The position numbers and the translations under genes are program-made. DNA of 64,000 bases, taken from assembly GCA_905372785.1 (NCBI GenBank), contig CAJPQG010000002.1:59915-123914 (forward strand), given 5' to 3'. Positions 35,888-45,311 of the stretch are shown in pieces. The notes under the pieces are model-generated. The model was not told the origin of the DNA. It saw only the letters and a program-made list of their open reading frames with translations, and did no database searches. This DNA comes from Candidatus Saccharimonadota bacterium (GTDB taxonomy: Bacteria; Patescibacteriota; Saccharimonadia; Saccharimonadales; Saccharimonadaceae). The stretch's first letter is position 1. Each line of letters begins with the position of its first letter.

Positions 35888-37666
35888 TTAATACCTATTA
35901 TCTTCGATGTGGGCAGCCTCACGCACCGCTGCCTTTGCAACTGCCTCCGATATACGATAGCGAGCCTTTTTCTGCTCCTCAATGCGCCGCACCAGGTCTG
36001 CCTGCTCTGGCACGGTTGGATCAATCTTCGCCTCCAGCAGCCCATCGAGCCCGTCCGTATCCCCTTGCTCATACAACTCTACCATATAATCCATGGCCTT
36101 CATACGCCCGGTAAAGTAGTTTAGGTCTTTGTTGTAGGTTACCGGCACATTGTCTATACCGTGCTCAGCTAAATCGAGCTGGTTACCACGAAAAATACGT
36201 AGCACCTGACGATATGCAGTATCTTGAGATTTCTCAATCAGCTCATCGCTAATCGTCGCTTGGTCTTCTCCCTGGGCCTTCTTGGCGTTCATAAGTACTG
36301 CGTAGCGCCATGTTAGTTCATACACGCTGCGAAAATCATGGCCCTGTTCTGCCAGCGCAATACCCAGCGGCTTAGCCAAATTAACAACCGTCCAACCTGG
36401 CTTCTCATCTGCCACCGAGGCTTCTACGAGCGTAGCAAAGCCTTCTTCAAATACGCTATAGCTACTCCACTTGCCCTCATCGTCTTTAGTGTAAACACCC
36501 GTTCCCATGACTGGCAGTCCGGTTTCAAAACCATTCAAACTACGGCCGCCGTGTACGGCATATTCATGTAGTACCTTATGATACAGCGCTTCCGGCGTTT
36601 TAAACGGCGTTCGATTTTCACCAACGCGCACAGCTCGCATATTAGCATTCCACGAGAGTGCATTTGCACCTGGTTTTACTTCCACCTGAACGCCGTGTTC
36701 ATGGTTTGGATCATCACGATTAATAATATCTTCAAAAAATTCTACTATCTCAGCCGGGGTTGCGGTGTAATCTTGACCGTATTCCTCTTTCTTGTTTTGC
36801 CACTTGTCTTCAATTGCTTGGCGCATCCAGCCATAGCGTGCATTAAAGTGCTCGCCCACCCAGTCGAGCACCTTACCTGGCTCTCCTTCGTTAAGTTTTG
36901 GCAGCTCCTGCGATGACGTATACCCATCTTCTGTCTCAAACTCTCGTGGCAATCCAGCTATCTCATAGTCGTTTAGCGTAAAGCCATTGTTTAACTCTGC
37001 ATATAGCGCCATTGCCTGCTTGTCTCCCTCTAGATCACCACCCGGAGCCAGCCGACCACCAACTCGATTCCAGATCGTCCGCAAAATCGCATTACCATCC
37101 TTCTCGTCCAAGCGTCCGTACAGCTCTTGGTTCATCTGGCGTGATAGTTCTAGTTTCTCCCGCAGCTCAGCCTTACCCTCGTCATTAAGTTCGCTAATGC
37201 GCAATTTATTCGATAGCTCATTAATCTCAGCAAGGACCAGCCCATACTCTAACGCTCGTTGCTGGTATCCAACAGTGCTCTCTACGGCTTCCCGGCGAGC
37301 TGGCTCGGCAAACACATCAGAGGCCTCCACCGCCTGATCCAACGCGCCACCTAGCTCATCATGCATGCGCTGCAGCTTCGAAGCCCCCTCACTGCTAAGC
37401 CCTGGGTATTCCAGCACTGGATTGCGCACCTCACCATTCATGAAAGCGTTCTTTACGTCTTCATCAAGTGCGTTATTTTCAAACGACGTATATATACCAT
37501 AGCCAAGGCCCTCTAGCTTGCTCGGCGTTAAAATCTCCGCCACACTAGGCCTCGCAGAAAGCGGTTCACTCGTTTCGTATTGCCAATCATTTGCCTCGGC
37601 AGCCTCCTGCCACTCAGACTGATACTCTTGCGGGTCACGCCGCCCGATATGCTCTTCTCGCCTCAT
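35888..37666 (-). CDS. DUF1704/MATCAP-like metallopeptidase (HExxxH)
   Basis: 592 aa. Three separated signatures of DUF1704 are visible: RNPVLEY (81-87), HEYAVH (367-372, zinc-binding HExxxH) with GRSLNG after it and EEGFA (407-411, probable third ligand), and RIFRG (490-494) followed by YNKDLNYFTG (511-520). Eukaryotic relatives (MATCAP1/2) are carboxypeptidases that remove Tyr or Glu from protein tails. There is no signal peptide, so it is probably cytosolic. It lies 129 bp upstream of the RimB-like/rimK pair on the same strand. The TATACT promoter is about 40 nt upstream; there is no clear SD. Confidence 0.75.
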   Translation of the reverse strand: MRREEHIGRRDPQEYQSEWQEAAEANDWQYETSEPLSARPSVAEILTPSKLEGLGYGIYTSFENNALDEDVKNAFMNGEVRNPVLEYPGLSSEGASKLQRMHDELGGALDQAVEASDVFAEPARREAVESTVGYQQRALEYGLVLAEINELSNKLRISELNDEGKAELREKLELSRQMNQELYGRLDEKDGNAILRTIWNRVGGRLAPGGDLEGDKQAMALYAELNNGFTLNDYEIAGLPREFETEDGYTSSQELPKLNEGEPGKVLDWVGEHFNARYGWMRQAIEDKWQNKKEEYGQDYTATPAEIVEFFEDIINRDDPNHEHGVQVEVKPGANALSWNANMRAVRVGENRTPFKTPEALYHKVLHEYAVHGGRSLNGFETGLPVMGTGVYTKDDEGKWSSYSVFEEGFATLVEASVADEKPGWTVVNLAKPLGIALAEQGHDFRSVYELTWRYAVLMNAKKAQGEDQATISDELIEKSQDTAYRQVLRIFRGNQLDLAEHGIDNVPVTYNKDLNYFTGRMKAMDYMVELYEQGDTDGLDGLLEAKIDPTVPEQADLVRRIEEQKKARYRISEAVAKAAVREAAHIEDNRY

Positions 37667-37713
37667 AATTTACGCTTTCTTTTTTGCACTATTCTTATTT
37701 TTATAGTATACCA

Positions 37714-37745
37714 TATAAAAAATAGCCCTCTCCAAAAAGAGGACT
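37714..37745 (-). terminator. intrinsic terminator of dnaJ
   Basis: Minus-strand AGTCCTCT-TTTTGG-AGAGGGCT followed by ATTTTTT. Confidence 0.85.
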
Positions 37746-37752
37746 ACTCTGC

Positions 37753-38853
37753 TTAGCTAAACAAGCCACCTTTGGCGTCTCTGAATTCCTCCAGTAGTTG
37801 CCGCTGCTTTTTATTCAATCGTTTTGGTATCTCTACCGTCAAACGTACCACGTGTGCCCCACGTTTATCGCCACGTGGATGTTTCACGCCATAGTTCGCA
37901 AGCCGGAAATCGGTGCCACTCTGCGTACCAGCCGGTACGCGCATAGTCACTTCTCCGTCAATCGTCAACACATCGATCTCTGTTCCCAGCGCCGCATCTA
38001 CCATAGAAATTTTTTGCTCACTAAAGATTGTGTCGCCATCGCGGGTGAAGCGTTTATCTGGCTGCACTCGTACGTGAATATACAAATCACCAGGTTCACC
38101 ACCGGCCAAAGCCTCGCCACGCCCGCTCAATCGAATCACAGCGCCATCTTCGATACCAGCCGGAATTTTTACAGTCAAAGACTGTCGACCCCGTTGTACG
38201 CCCTTGCCGTGGCACACGTGGCATTTCTCTTCTGGTACTTTGCCGCGACCATCACAAGTTGGGCACATAATCTGCTGCTGCACCTGGCCAAAGAGTGAAT
38301 TCATAACCCGCGTCTGCTTACCGCTACCCTGACAGTCTGGGCAGGTGTCTAGCTTGGTGCCTGGCTCTGCACCATCGCCATGGCAGTGCGGACATGTCTC
38401 GTCCACTGTGGCAGCCACTTCCTGCTCGGTGCCAAACACCGACTCTTTAAAGGAAATCGTTGTCTCTACCTCTAGGTCCTGCCCACGAGTCTGGCGCCCA
38501 GCACCTCCAGCTGCACCGCCAAAAAACTGCCCAAAAATATCACTAAAATCAAACCCAGCACCAGCGCCGCCAGCAAAGCCGCCAAAGCCTTCGAACGGGT
38601 TGCCACCATAGCTCTGGCCACCGCCAGCCTGACTACCATCATATCCCGCATGTCCAAACTGGTCATATCGGGCTCGTTTCTGCTGGTCTTTCAGCACCTC
38701 ATAAGCTTCATTAACTTCTTTAAATTTAGCCTCATCACCATCACTTTTGTCTGGATGGTATTGCACCGCCTTTTTGCGAAATGCCCGTTTTATCTCATCT
38801 GCGCTTGCCGTTTTTGGCACGCCTAACACTTCATAATAATCTCGTTTACTCAT
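37753..38853 (-). CDS. dnaJ: chaperone DnaJ
   Basis: 366 aa type I Hsp40: J domain with HPD (YHPDKSDGDE), Gly/Phe-rich linker, four CxxCxGxG zinc repeats (CPHCHGDG, CPDCQGSG, CPTCDGRG, CHVCHGKG) and C-terminal substrate-binding domains. It delivers substrates to DnaK and stimulates its ATPase. TATAAT (38862-38867) ends 8 nt before the ATG and a CIRCE lies just upstream, so dnaJ has its own HrcA-controlled, near-leaderless promoter. Confidence 0.98.
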   Translation of the reverse strand: MSKRDYYEVLGVPKTASADEIKRAFRKKAVQYHPDKSDGDEAKFKEVNEAYEVLKDQQKRARYDQFGHAGYDGSQAGGGQSYGGNPFEGFGGFAGGAGAGFDFSDIFGQFFGGAAGGAGRQTRGQDLEVETTISFKESVFGTEQEVAATVDETCPHCHGDGAEPGTKLDTCPDCQGSGKQTRVMNSLFGQVQQQIMCPTCDGRGKVPEEKCHVCHGKGVQRGRQSLTVKIPAGIEDGAVIRLSGRGEALAGGEPGDLYIHVRVQPDKRFTRDGDTIFSEQKISMVDAALGTEIDVLTIDGEVTMRVPAGTQSGTDFRLANYGVKHPRGDKRGAHVVRLTVEIPKRLNKKQRQLLEEFRDAKGGLFS

Positions 38854-38873
38854 TAGCCACCATTATAGCAAAA

Positions 38874-38900
38874 TTGGCACTCAATTAGCAAGAGTGCTAA
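38874..38900. promoter_or_regulatory. CIRCE operator (dnaJ)
   Basis: TTGGCACTC-N9-GAGTGCTAA, one mismatch between arms. It overlaps the -35 region of the dnaJ promoter; HrcA repressor site. Confidence 0.93.
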
Positions 38901-38975
38901 AGCATATTTACTAAGGTTTATTGCAGCTATACTCCCCACTCAAACTACTACTCGCACGCCAGTGGTAGGCCACAA

Positions 38976-39006
38976 ATAAAAGAGCACCTGGCTGTCCAAG
39001 TGCTCT
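38976..39006 (-). terminator. intrinsic terminator of dnaK
   Basis: Minus-strand AGAGCACTTGG-ACAG-CCAGGTGCTCT followed by TTTATTT. Confidence 0.85.
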
Positions 39007-39033
39007 CCGTATGCGCCATAATATCTACGGCGT

Positions 39034-40917
39034 CTACTTTTTGTCTTTGTCAACAACTTCGCCTTCAACAGGACCGTCTTCTTTTTTGTCGTCACCCGAC
39101 TCGTCCTTTGCGGCTTCCTGGTACAACTTAGCGCCAATTGGCATGATCTTCGTCTGCAGTTCTTTAGCAGCTGCCTCAAGCTCTTCCTTAGTTGCCTCGG
39201 CGTTATCTTGCACCTTCTTTGCATCTGCAACAGCCTCTTCGATAGCCTTCTTGTCATCTTCAGAGATTTTGTCCTTAAACTCTTCTGGCATCTTTGCGGC
39301 TTGGTAGATGGCGTTCTCTAGCTCATTGCGAGCATCGATAGCCTCACGCTTCTTCTTATCCTCATCAGCGTGCATCTCGGCGTCCTTTTGAGCCTTTTCA
39401 ATCTCTTCTTTGCTCATGTTGCCGCTTTCCTGAATGGTAATCGACTGCTCTTTGCCAGTGCCCTTGTCTTTAGCAGTAACGTTTAGTAGTCCGTTAGCAT
39501 CAAGGTTAAAGGTCACCTCAATCTGCGGCACGCCACGTCGTGCTGGTGCAATGCCATCAAGGATAAAGCGGCCAAGGCTCTTGTTATCAGCAGCCATTTC
39601 GCGCTCACCTTGCAGCACGTGAATCTCTACCTGTGGCTGGTTGTCAGCTGCCGTAGAAAATATCTGGCTCTTACTGGTTGGAATCGTGCTATTGCGCTCG
39701 ATTAGCTTTGTTGTTACGCCACCCATGGTTTCAATACCAAGGCTCAGTGGAGTCACGTCAAGCAGCAGCACGTCTTTCACGTCACCAGTTAACACACCAC
39801 CTTGAATTGCTGCACCGACTGAAACAACCTCATCTGGGTTTACACCCTGCATTGGGTCTTTGCCAAAGATCTGCTTTACCTTTTCTACAACTGCTGGCAT
39901 GCGGGTCATACCACCAACAAGCACTACAGAATTGATATCACTTGGCTTCAGCCCAGCATCCTTCAATGCTTTTTCAACTGGATCTGCCAGACGCTCTACC
40001 AAATCTTTCACAAGTTCTTCTAGCTTTGCGCGTGTCAGTGTGTACTCAAAGTGCTTTGGACCATCGTCATCTGCAGTAATAAATGGCAAGTTTACTTCAT
40101 ACGAACTGGTGCTTGAAAGTTCTTTCTTAGCTTTTTCTGCTTCATCCTTCAAACGCTGCATTGCCGCCTTATCGTTGCGCAGGTCAATGCCCTCTTCCTT
40201 CTTAAATACCTCTAGGAAGTGGTTCACGATGCGGTTGTCAAAGTCCTCACCACCAAGGTGTGTATCACCATTGGTTGACAGCACTTCAAATACACCATCA
40301 CCAAGCTCTAGGATTGAGATGTCGAACGTACCACCACCAAGGTCGAATACGGCAATCTTTTCATCCTTACCGCCCTCGAGGCCATAAGCCAAAGCTGCAG
40401 CCGTTGGCTCGTTAATAATACGCTTCACTTCAAGACCGGCAATCTTACCTGCGTCTTTGGTTGCCTGGCGCTGTGCATCGTCAAAGTATGCTGGTACGGT
40501 AATCACCGCTTCAGTTACTTTTTCACCCAAAAATGCCTCAGCATCAGCCTTGATCTTTGCCAAAATCATTGCTGAAATTTCTTCAGGAGTGTAGCTCTTA
40601 TCGCCAAGTTTAACCTTTACGCCACTACCAGCCTGCTCAATCGCAAACGGCAAGATATCAATATCCTTCTGAACTTCTTTGTCGCTAAATTTACGGCCAA
40701 TCAGGCGCTTTACACCATAAATCGTGTTCTTAGGGTTAGTCACACGCTGGCGCTGAGCAACTTGCCCTACCAAACGGTCTCCTTTTTTATTCACCGCCAC
40801 AACACTTGGAGTGGTGCGGTTACCTTCTGCGTTTGCAATCACTTCCGGCTTACCAGCCACCATATATGAAAACGCACTGTTGGTCGTACCTAGGTCAATT
40901 CCAATAATCTTTCCCAT
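39034..40917 (-). CDS. dnaK: chaperone DnaK (Hsp70)
   Basis: 627 aa. N-terminal ATPase domain (GIDLGTTNSAFSYM, FDLGGGTFDISIL, VLVGGMTRMP), substrate-binding domain (DVTPLSLGIETMGG) and an acidic C-terminal lid and tail. It works with the DnaJ and GrpE encoded nearby. SD GAAAGGA. The leader is about 85 nt, starting from a promoter whose -35 (TTGACA) lies inside the CIRCE. Confidence 0.99.
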   Translation of the reverse strand: MGKIIGIDLGTTNSAFSYMVAGKPEVIANAEGNRTTPSVVAVNKKGDRLVGQVAQRQRVTNPKNTIYGVKRLIGRKFSDKEVQKDIDILPFAIEQAGSGVKVKLGDKSYTPEEISAMILAKIKADAEAFLGEKVTEAVITVPAYFDDAQRQATKDAGKIAGLEVKRIINEPTAAALAYGLEGGKDEKIAVFDLGGGTFDISILELGDGVFEVLSTNGDTHLGGEDFDNRIVNHFLEVFKKEEGIDLRNDKAAMQRLKDEAEKAKKELSSTSSYEVNLPFITADDDGPKHFEYTLTRAKLEELVKDLVERLADPVEKALKDAGLKPSDINSVVLVGGMTRMPAVVEKVKQIFGKDPMQGVNPDEVVSVGAAIQGGVLTGDVKDVLLLDVTPLSLGIETMGGVTTKLIERNSTIPTSKSQIFSTAADNQPQVEIHVLQGEREMAADNKSLGRFILDGIAPARRGVPQIEVTFNLDANGLLNVTAKDKGTGKEQSITIQESGNMSKEEIEKAQKDAEMHADEDKKKREAIDARNELENAIYQAAKMPEEFKDKISEDDKKAIEEAVADAKKVQDNAEATKEELEAAAKELQTKIMPIGAKLYQEAAKDESGDDKKEDGPVEGEVVDKDKK

Positions 40918-41008
40918 GTATCATTTCCTTTCATCATTTATTTCAGTCTTTACTAATAAGCTGTGTTTTACTGCTGCTATGGTTTATAGCAGGGTTAGCC
41001 TACGTTTA

Positions 41009-41038
41009 AGTGTAACGTAATTGGCACTCTCATGTCAA
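41009..41038 (-). promoter_or_regulatory. dnaK promoter
   Basis: Minus-strand -35 TTGACA (41033-41038) and -10 TACACT (41009-41014) with an 18-nt spacer. The -35 falls inside the CIRCE spacer, so HrcA binding would block sigma contact. Confidence 0.7.
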
Positions 41039-41047
41039 GAGTGCCAA
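41021..41047. promoter_or_regulatory. CIRCE operator (dnaK)
   Basis: Perfect inverted repeat TTGGCACTC-N9-GAGTGCCAA, about 104 nt upstream of the dnaK ATG. Confidence 0.95.
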
Positions 41048-41077
41048 TTAGTATATTAGATCAATGAAAGTCAGATG

Positions 41078-41947
41078 CTACGCCACCGGTGGAGTTGGTG
41101 CATCAGTAGGAGTAGTAGCTATAGTTTTCTTTAGTTTATGATAATTAATGAGGGCTCGCACGAACACCACAAGACCAAAGATCATTAGCCCAGTCATGAT
41201 CGTAAAGGTACCACCATTCTGCTGCTGACTAGCTATCAAAAACGTGATGTAGGTAATAGCTGCTCCAGCTAGTGGAACCAGTGTAGCTAAGGCAACCATG
41301 CGGCGCGCCTTACGCAACTGAATTGGCGAAACCTGCTTTGCAAATGCCCAGATAAACATTGCTATCGCGAGAAGCACCGACAAGATAAGAATAATTAAAT
41401 ATGGCAACCCAGCCTCAATAGACTGCTTTTTGTTAGCTTCTTCGGTAGCCTTATCAAGGTTCTTAATCGCAGCGTTATATTCATCAATGGCAGTATTAAA
41501 CTGCTTTGGGAACTCTTCACTAGCCTTCTTGCGTGCAGTGACATCACCGCCCGTTAGCACCGAGATACCATTATCCACAATTTCTCGTAATTTACCGGTT
41601 TTAGTCTTAAGCTCATTAGCAGCTTGAGTGTATCCATTTCCAAGTTTTAGCGAAAACGCATGATCTTCAAGGCTCTTTAGGCTGACTTGTAGTTCGGTTA
41701 GTGCTGTAAGTAACTCACTCTGCTGTAAGTCCTGTTTTGTATAGGTTCGTGTAAACGCTTCAAGGTCTGTGTTTACCTTCCCTATTGCATCAACATCAGA
41801 CTGATTAACATGCTGCTGTTGCTTACTGCTACTATTATCATTATTATGGCTGTGACTGTGTGTATGCCGTATTCGAGCATGCGCAGGAGATGACGCAATT
41901 GCAACAGCGATAACGGCAATACCTATTATTGCAAAAAATTTCTTCAT
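41078..41947 (-). CDS. secreted/membrane protein with coiled coil and three TM helices
   Basis: 289 aa. A signal peptide (about 1-24, cleavage near AHA) is followed by a His/Ser/Asn-rich segment, an alpha-helical region (about 45-180, likely coiled coil) and three TM helices (about 178-200, 218-237, 245-265). So the helical domain faces outward and the C-terminus is membrane-embedded. No family recognised. TATAAT (41955-41960) ends 7 nt before the ATG: leaderless. It is upstream of the dnaK CIRCE on the same strand. Confidence 0.82.
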   Translation of the reverse strand: MKKFFAIIGIAVIAVAIASSPAHARIRHTHSHSHNNDNSSSKQQQHVNQSDVDAIGKVNTDLEAFTRTYTKQDLQQSELLTALTELQVSLKSLEDHAFSLKLGNGYTQAANELKTKTGKLREIVDNGISVLTGGDVTARKKASEEFPKQFNTAIDEYNAAIKNLDKATEEANKKQSIEAGLPYLIILILSVLLAIAMFIWAFAKQVSPIQLRKARRMVALATLVPLAGAAITYITFLIASQQQNGGTFTIMTGLMIFGLVVFVRALINYHKLKKTIATTPTDAPTPPVA

Positions 41948-42064
41948 GATGGTTATTATACCATATATTGTGTATGTATTGCATATTTATGTTCATTTAT
42001 ATAATATCAGCGCCCTGTATCATAGAGCGCTGATATTATTAGTTTGGCATTCTTATGAGAAGAG

Positions 42065-43525
42065 TTACGCTTTGTCGCTTATCACATCACGGTCACGTGG
42101 GAATGAAGAGTATAGCAATTCGTTAACCTCAACACGTGAGTGGCCACGGCTTGCCAGTGACTTACTTGACAGAGACTTATTGACGACAGCAACACCGTCT
42201 GTCTTCTCCTGCTGAGTCAGCGCTACAACGCCGTAGTCAACGCGGGTGTTCACGATGTATGGCGATACATAGAAGCCGGTTTTAGCACCACGGTAGGTGT
42301 TATCTTTCCAGCGTGGATTTTCTGCTCGACAACCAACGAACTGGTTGTTTTCACCACCTATAATACAGAAGTTTGCGGCATGGTCTGGGTTCTTCTCAGT
42401 AGACGAGTCGTTACAACCTGAAGTTTCACCAAGGCAGCTCACAAACTGGTTGCTACCATACTCAACGATAAACCCATGTCCACCATTTTCTTGAGCAGTA
42501 CACTCGATGAACATATTCTTGGTTCCCTTAATGCGCCAACCAGCACCATCACCAATCGAACCGCCATTCTTTGCTGGATCAATAGCGCCTGAAGATTGCT
42601 GACGACGATTGTACCAGCTAGTACACTGGTTGAACTTACACTGGCTAGTGTATACCTCAATACCAGCTGAGCCATTACCATTACGGTTCGCACTCGAAAC
42701 GTCCATACCCCAAAAACGGTTATCAGCTGCGCCACCACTACCTGGCTTACCAACCAAAAGACCTTGGTTGAGCGCACGGCGGATACGAATGTTGTAGAAC
42801 TGAATAGCCTGGTCGTCACGGCCTATCACCACAAGACCGCGGTCCATGTCCCAAATTTCAAGGTTTCGCACACTGTGTACTGCATCAGGGTCTTGGCTTT
42901 TAGCACCCTTCCAATCGGTGTTTAATAGCACACCACAAACACCTGGAATAGGGCTTGCTGCCGCAAAATCACCATTCCCCGTCTTAATAAACATGTCACG
43001 CAGCCCAGCACGAGTACAGCTAGTGTCGCTGTTTGGCGTATTGTAAGTACCAATATGGAACACTCCGGTTGGGTCGTTCGCGTTTCCGCTACCGGTAGCG
43101 AACACAACTGTTGAACTACCGTGCCCATAACAAGTCACATGGCCCTTTAGCTCAATAAATGGGCTACTTACTTTGTACTTACCAGCTGGGAACTCGACCG
43201 CACCGCCGCCTCGTTCATGTGCTGTATCAATTGCCTTCTGAATTGCAGAAGTTGAGTCTTTTTGACCCGTTGGGTCTGCACCAAATGAAGTGATGCTAAC
43301 GTTTGCATCGCTAGTTGTACTCATCACTTGAGCTTCACCACCACCAAGCTTTGCACGTAGCTCCGGGCTAAGTTTATTCTCAGAAATAGCATCGTTTCGA
43401 ATATTGTTTGTGCCGACACTATTCTGCTTCAAAAATCCATTTTCTTCGTGAGACTGGCGTAAGAAATCATTAAGAACGCGTCCCCATGTCTGATTGTCAC
43501 CGTTTGGTACTGGTAGTCGTGCCAT
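42065..43525 (-). CDS. right-handed beta-helix (pectate-lyase-3-like) protein with tail-fibre-like N-terminus
   Basis: 486 aa. The N-terminus (MARLPVPNGDNQTWGRVLNDF) resembles that of many phage tail or surface-fibre proteins. Residues about 75-400 form a parallel beta-helix of the pectate lyase superfamily, beginning with the typical SITSFGADPTGQKDSTSAIQ and AVEFPAGKY. There is no signal peptide. It follows the small Tat-like gene and tatAC by short gaps. Possible roles are polysaccharide binding or cleavage at the surface, or a structural fibre; catalytic residues cannot be assigned by eye. Confidence 0.8.
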   Translation of the reverse strand: MARLPVPNGDNQTWGRVLNDFLRQSHEENGFLKQNSVGTNNIRNDAISENKLSPELRAKLGGGEAQVMSTTSDANVSITSFGADPTGQKDSTSAIQKAIDTAHERGGGAVEFPAGKYKVSSPFIELKGHVTCYGHGSSTVVFATGSGNANDPTGVFHIGTYNTPNSDTSCTRAGLRDMFIKTGNGDFAAASPIPGVCGVLLNTDWKGAKSQDPDAVHSVRNLEIWDMDRGLVVIGRDDQAIQFYNIRIRRALNQGLLVGKPGSGGAADNRFWGMDVSSANRNGNGSAGIEVYTSQCKFNQCTSWYNRRQQSSGAIDPAKNGGSIGDGAGWRIKGTKNMFIECTAQENGGHGFIVEYGSNQFVSCLGETSGCNDSSTEKNPDHAANFCIIGGENNQFVGCRAENPRWKDNTYRGAKTGFYVSPYIVNTRVDYGVVALTQQEKTDGVAVVNKSLSSKSLASRGHSRVEVNELLYSSFPRDRDVISDKA

Positions 43526-43586
43526 TATCGTAGATATCCTTCCTTTATTTCTGCATGTATCAGGTTAGTGAATGATCGATAGCTAA

Positions 43587-43826
43587 TTAGCCGCCGTAAG
43601 TGCCACTGCCGTAGGCACTACCAGTAGATTTATTTTGCTCTTCAACTGGTTGCTTGCTTTTTGCGACTGGCTGAGCGTGAGCTTCTGGCGCCCATAGCTG
43701 TTGTGCTGATTTCACAACGGCGCCACCACCCATAACAAGCAATCCACCAACACCGACATGCTTGAAGAATTCCTTCCTATCCATGGGTCTGTCTAAAAAC
43801 TGCTGTACATTCTGAGGTAGCTTCAT
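43587..43826 (-). CDS. small protein with Tat-like signal and Gly/Tyr-rich tail
   Basis: 79 aa from ATG 43826 (AAAGAGAG SD; the frame extends 7 codons further). MDRKEFFKHVGVGG followed by a hydrophobic stretch and an AHA|Q cleavage-like site looks like a Tat signal in which the twin Arg is Arg-Lys. The mature part would be only about 28 residues and ends SAYGSGTYGG. It sits directly downstream of tatC, which makes a Tat link plausible. Function unknown. Confidence 0.65.
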   Translation of the reverse strand: MKLPQNVQQFLDRPMDRKEFFKHVGVGGLLVMGGGAVVKSAQQLWAPEAHAQPVAKSKQPVEEQNKSTGSAYGSGTYGG

Positions 43827-43918
43827 ATTACTCTCTTTCTGCATCATATAAATCTTGGTTTGCTTTTTCTATTATACCTTGGGTAATATAGACCCTCAAG
43901 GCTGGAGGGGGTAAATAG

Positions 43919-45166
43919 CTAAAATCCATCCAAGCTACGACCGCGTCGGCCAGGGGCCGGCTGCAAATCATGAACGCTGTTTAAGTTACCACGATTTGAT
44001 CTATTGCTTGGTGCAACTACACCTGATATGGTGCCCGTTTGTGGCTTTTTGTGGCTTCCTACGGCAGGGTTGTGCATAGTCATTGTTTTATGGCGCTTCT
44101 GCGCGCCACTAACAACCCGTTTTTGCACCGTATGAGCCGCTGACATATATCCTCGATTAGCCCGCTTTTTCATTTTTCCAACACCCCCCACTAGCATATC
44201 CTGGGTAGGTTTTGCGGCACGCTTAACCAGTTTCTGCACCCGTACACCGTTACTTTGTCGAGGCTTAGCCACGCCCCCAACAGGACTCTTGCTTACTAAC
44301 GACGCCTGCGGGCGTGGTCGAGTCACCACAGCACGCGATTGTGCAATAGCGGTAATCTCGCTCATGTCTTCATCTCTAGTATCACGCGCTTCCTGTCGAG
44401 CACCACGATACACCGGCTGAGCACGACCAGCAAGCCGAGCCCGACGATTAACCCAATACACCCACACAACACCCACTTGATACATCAAAATCATTGGCAA
44501 TGCGAGCAATACCTGGTTGGTCGGGTCTGCTGTTGGCGACACGACTGCAGCAATCACAAAAGCCCCTACTAACACCACTTTTTGCCCCTTCATGAGCCCG
44601 CCAGGTGGAAATGGTCGCACAAAATTTATCATCAACATAAATAGCGGCACCTGGAATAATAGCGCACCGATGAGCAAATAGGCCATCACGAAGCTAATAT
44701 ATGACTCCACCGTCAGCATCGGATTAATGTGGTCTAGGTTCATACCTGTCAAAAATTGCAGCGCTGCTGGCAACGTGACAAAATAGCCAAACAGCACCCC
44801 GGCAATCGCCAATAGCACCGAGGCTGTAGTATAACCTACCACTCGCTTATAGGAAGCTTTACCAACCGCCGGCTGAATAAAACGGTACAAATGGTAAATA
44901 ATAGCCGGAAATGCACCAATAAGCCCTACATATAAACAAGTTTGCACCACAAAAGCAAACGCCCCGCCCGGCGTAAGATATACCAGCTCGTGGGCTTTAC
45001 CAAGTGGGCGCAATAAAATACGAACGATATCGTTAAAAAACGGGTACGCAAGCGCGCCGGCAAGCAAAAAAAATCCCACCACGACCATTAAGCGCCACTG
45101 CAGTTCGCGGGCATGGTCTAAAAAGGTGGGTAACTGATTATTTTGTGCTCTTCTTGGTTGAGTCAT
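43919..45166 (-). CDS. tatC: Tat translocase subunit TatC with long basic C-terminal tail
   Basis: Six TM helices in the first about 240 residues with TatC signatures: FLDHARELQWRL, LTPGGAFAF, FPAIIYHLYRFIQPAV, SPTADPTNQVLLALP. TatC recognises twin-Arg signals. The remaining about 175 residues form a Lys/Arg-rich, apparently disordered cytosolic tail not found in normal TatC (about 250 aa). Start at ATG 45166 or 45172; both lie inside the 3' end of tatA, giving an overlap of about 30 nt. Confidence 0.9.
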   Translation of the reverse strand: MTQPRRAQNNQLPTFLDHARELQWRLMVVVGFFLLAGALAYPFFNDIVRILLRPLGKAHELVYLTPGGAFAFVVQTCLYVGLIGAFPAIIYHLYRFIQPAVGKASYKRVVGYTTASVLLAIAGVLFGYFVTLPAALQFLTGMNLDHINPMLTVESYISFVMAYLLIGALLFQVPLFMLMINFVRPFPPGGLMKGQKVVLVGAFVIAAVVSPTADPTNQVLLALPMILMYQVGVVWVYWVNRRARLAGRAQPVYRGARQEARDTRDEDMSEITAIAQSRAVVTRPRPQASLVSKSPVGGVAKPRQSNGVRVQKLVKRAAKPTQDMLVGGVGKMKKRANRGYMSAAHTVQKRVVSGAQKRHKTMTMHNPAVGSHKKPQTGTISGVVAPSNRSNRGNLNSVHDLQPAPGRRGRSLDGF

Positions 45167-45311
45167 CCTCATCTTCCCGGAAAGCAGTCTTCAGCTCTTT
45201 AGCTGACGAACCAATACTCCGAGCAAGCTCTGGCAGCTTCTTTGCGCCAAAGAGTACAAGCAAAATTACTAGAATTACGACAAGTTCAGGAACGCCGATT
45301 GATTGAAACAT
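45138..45311 (-). CDS. tatA: Tat translocase pore subunit TatA
   Basis: 57-aa protein read directly from sequence. MFQSIGVPELVVILVILLVL is an N-terminal TM helix, followed by the FGAKKLPELARSIGSS hinge and amphipathic helix conserved in TatA/E, then an acidic-to-basic tail. SD AAAGGAG before the ATG. It overlaps tatC. Only one TatA/B-type gene is present here, consistent with a minimal TatAC system. Confidence 0.93.
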   Translation of the reverse strand: MFQSIGVPELVVILVILLVLFGAKKLPELARSIGSSAKELKTAFREDEDDSTKKSTK

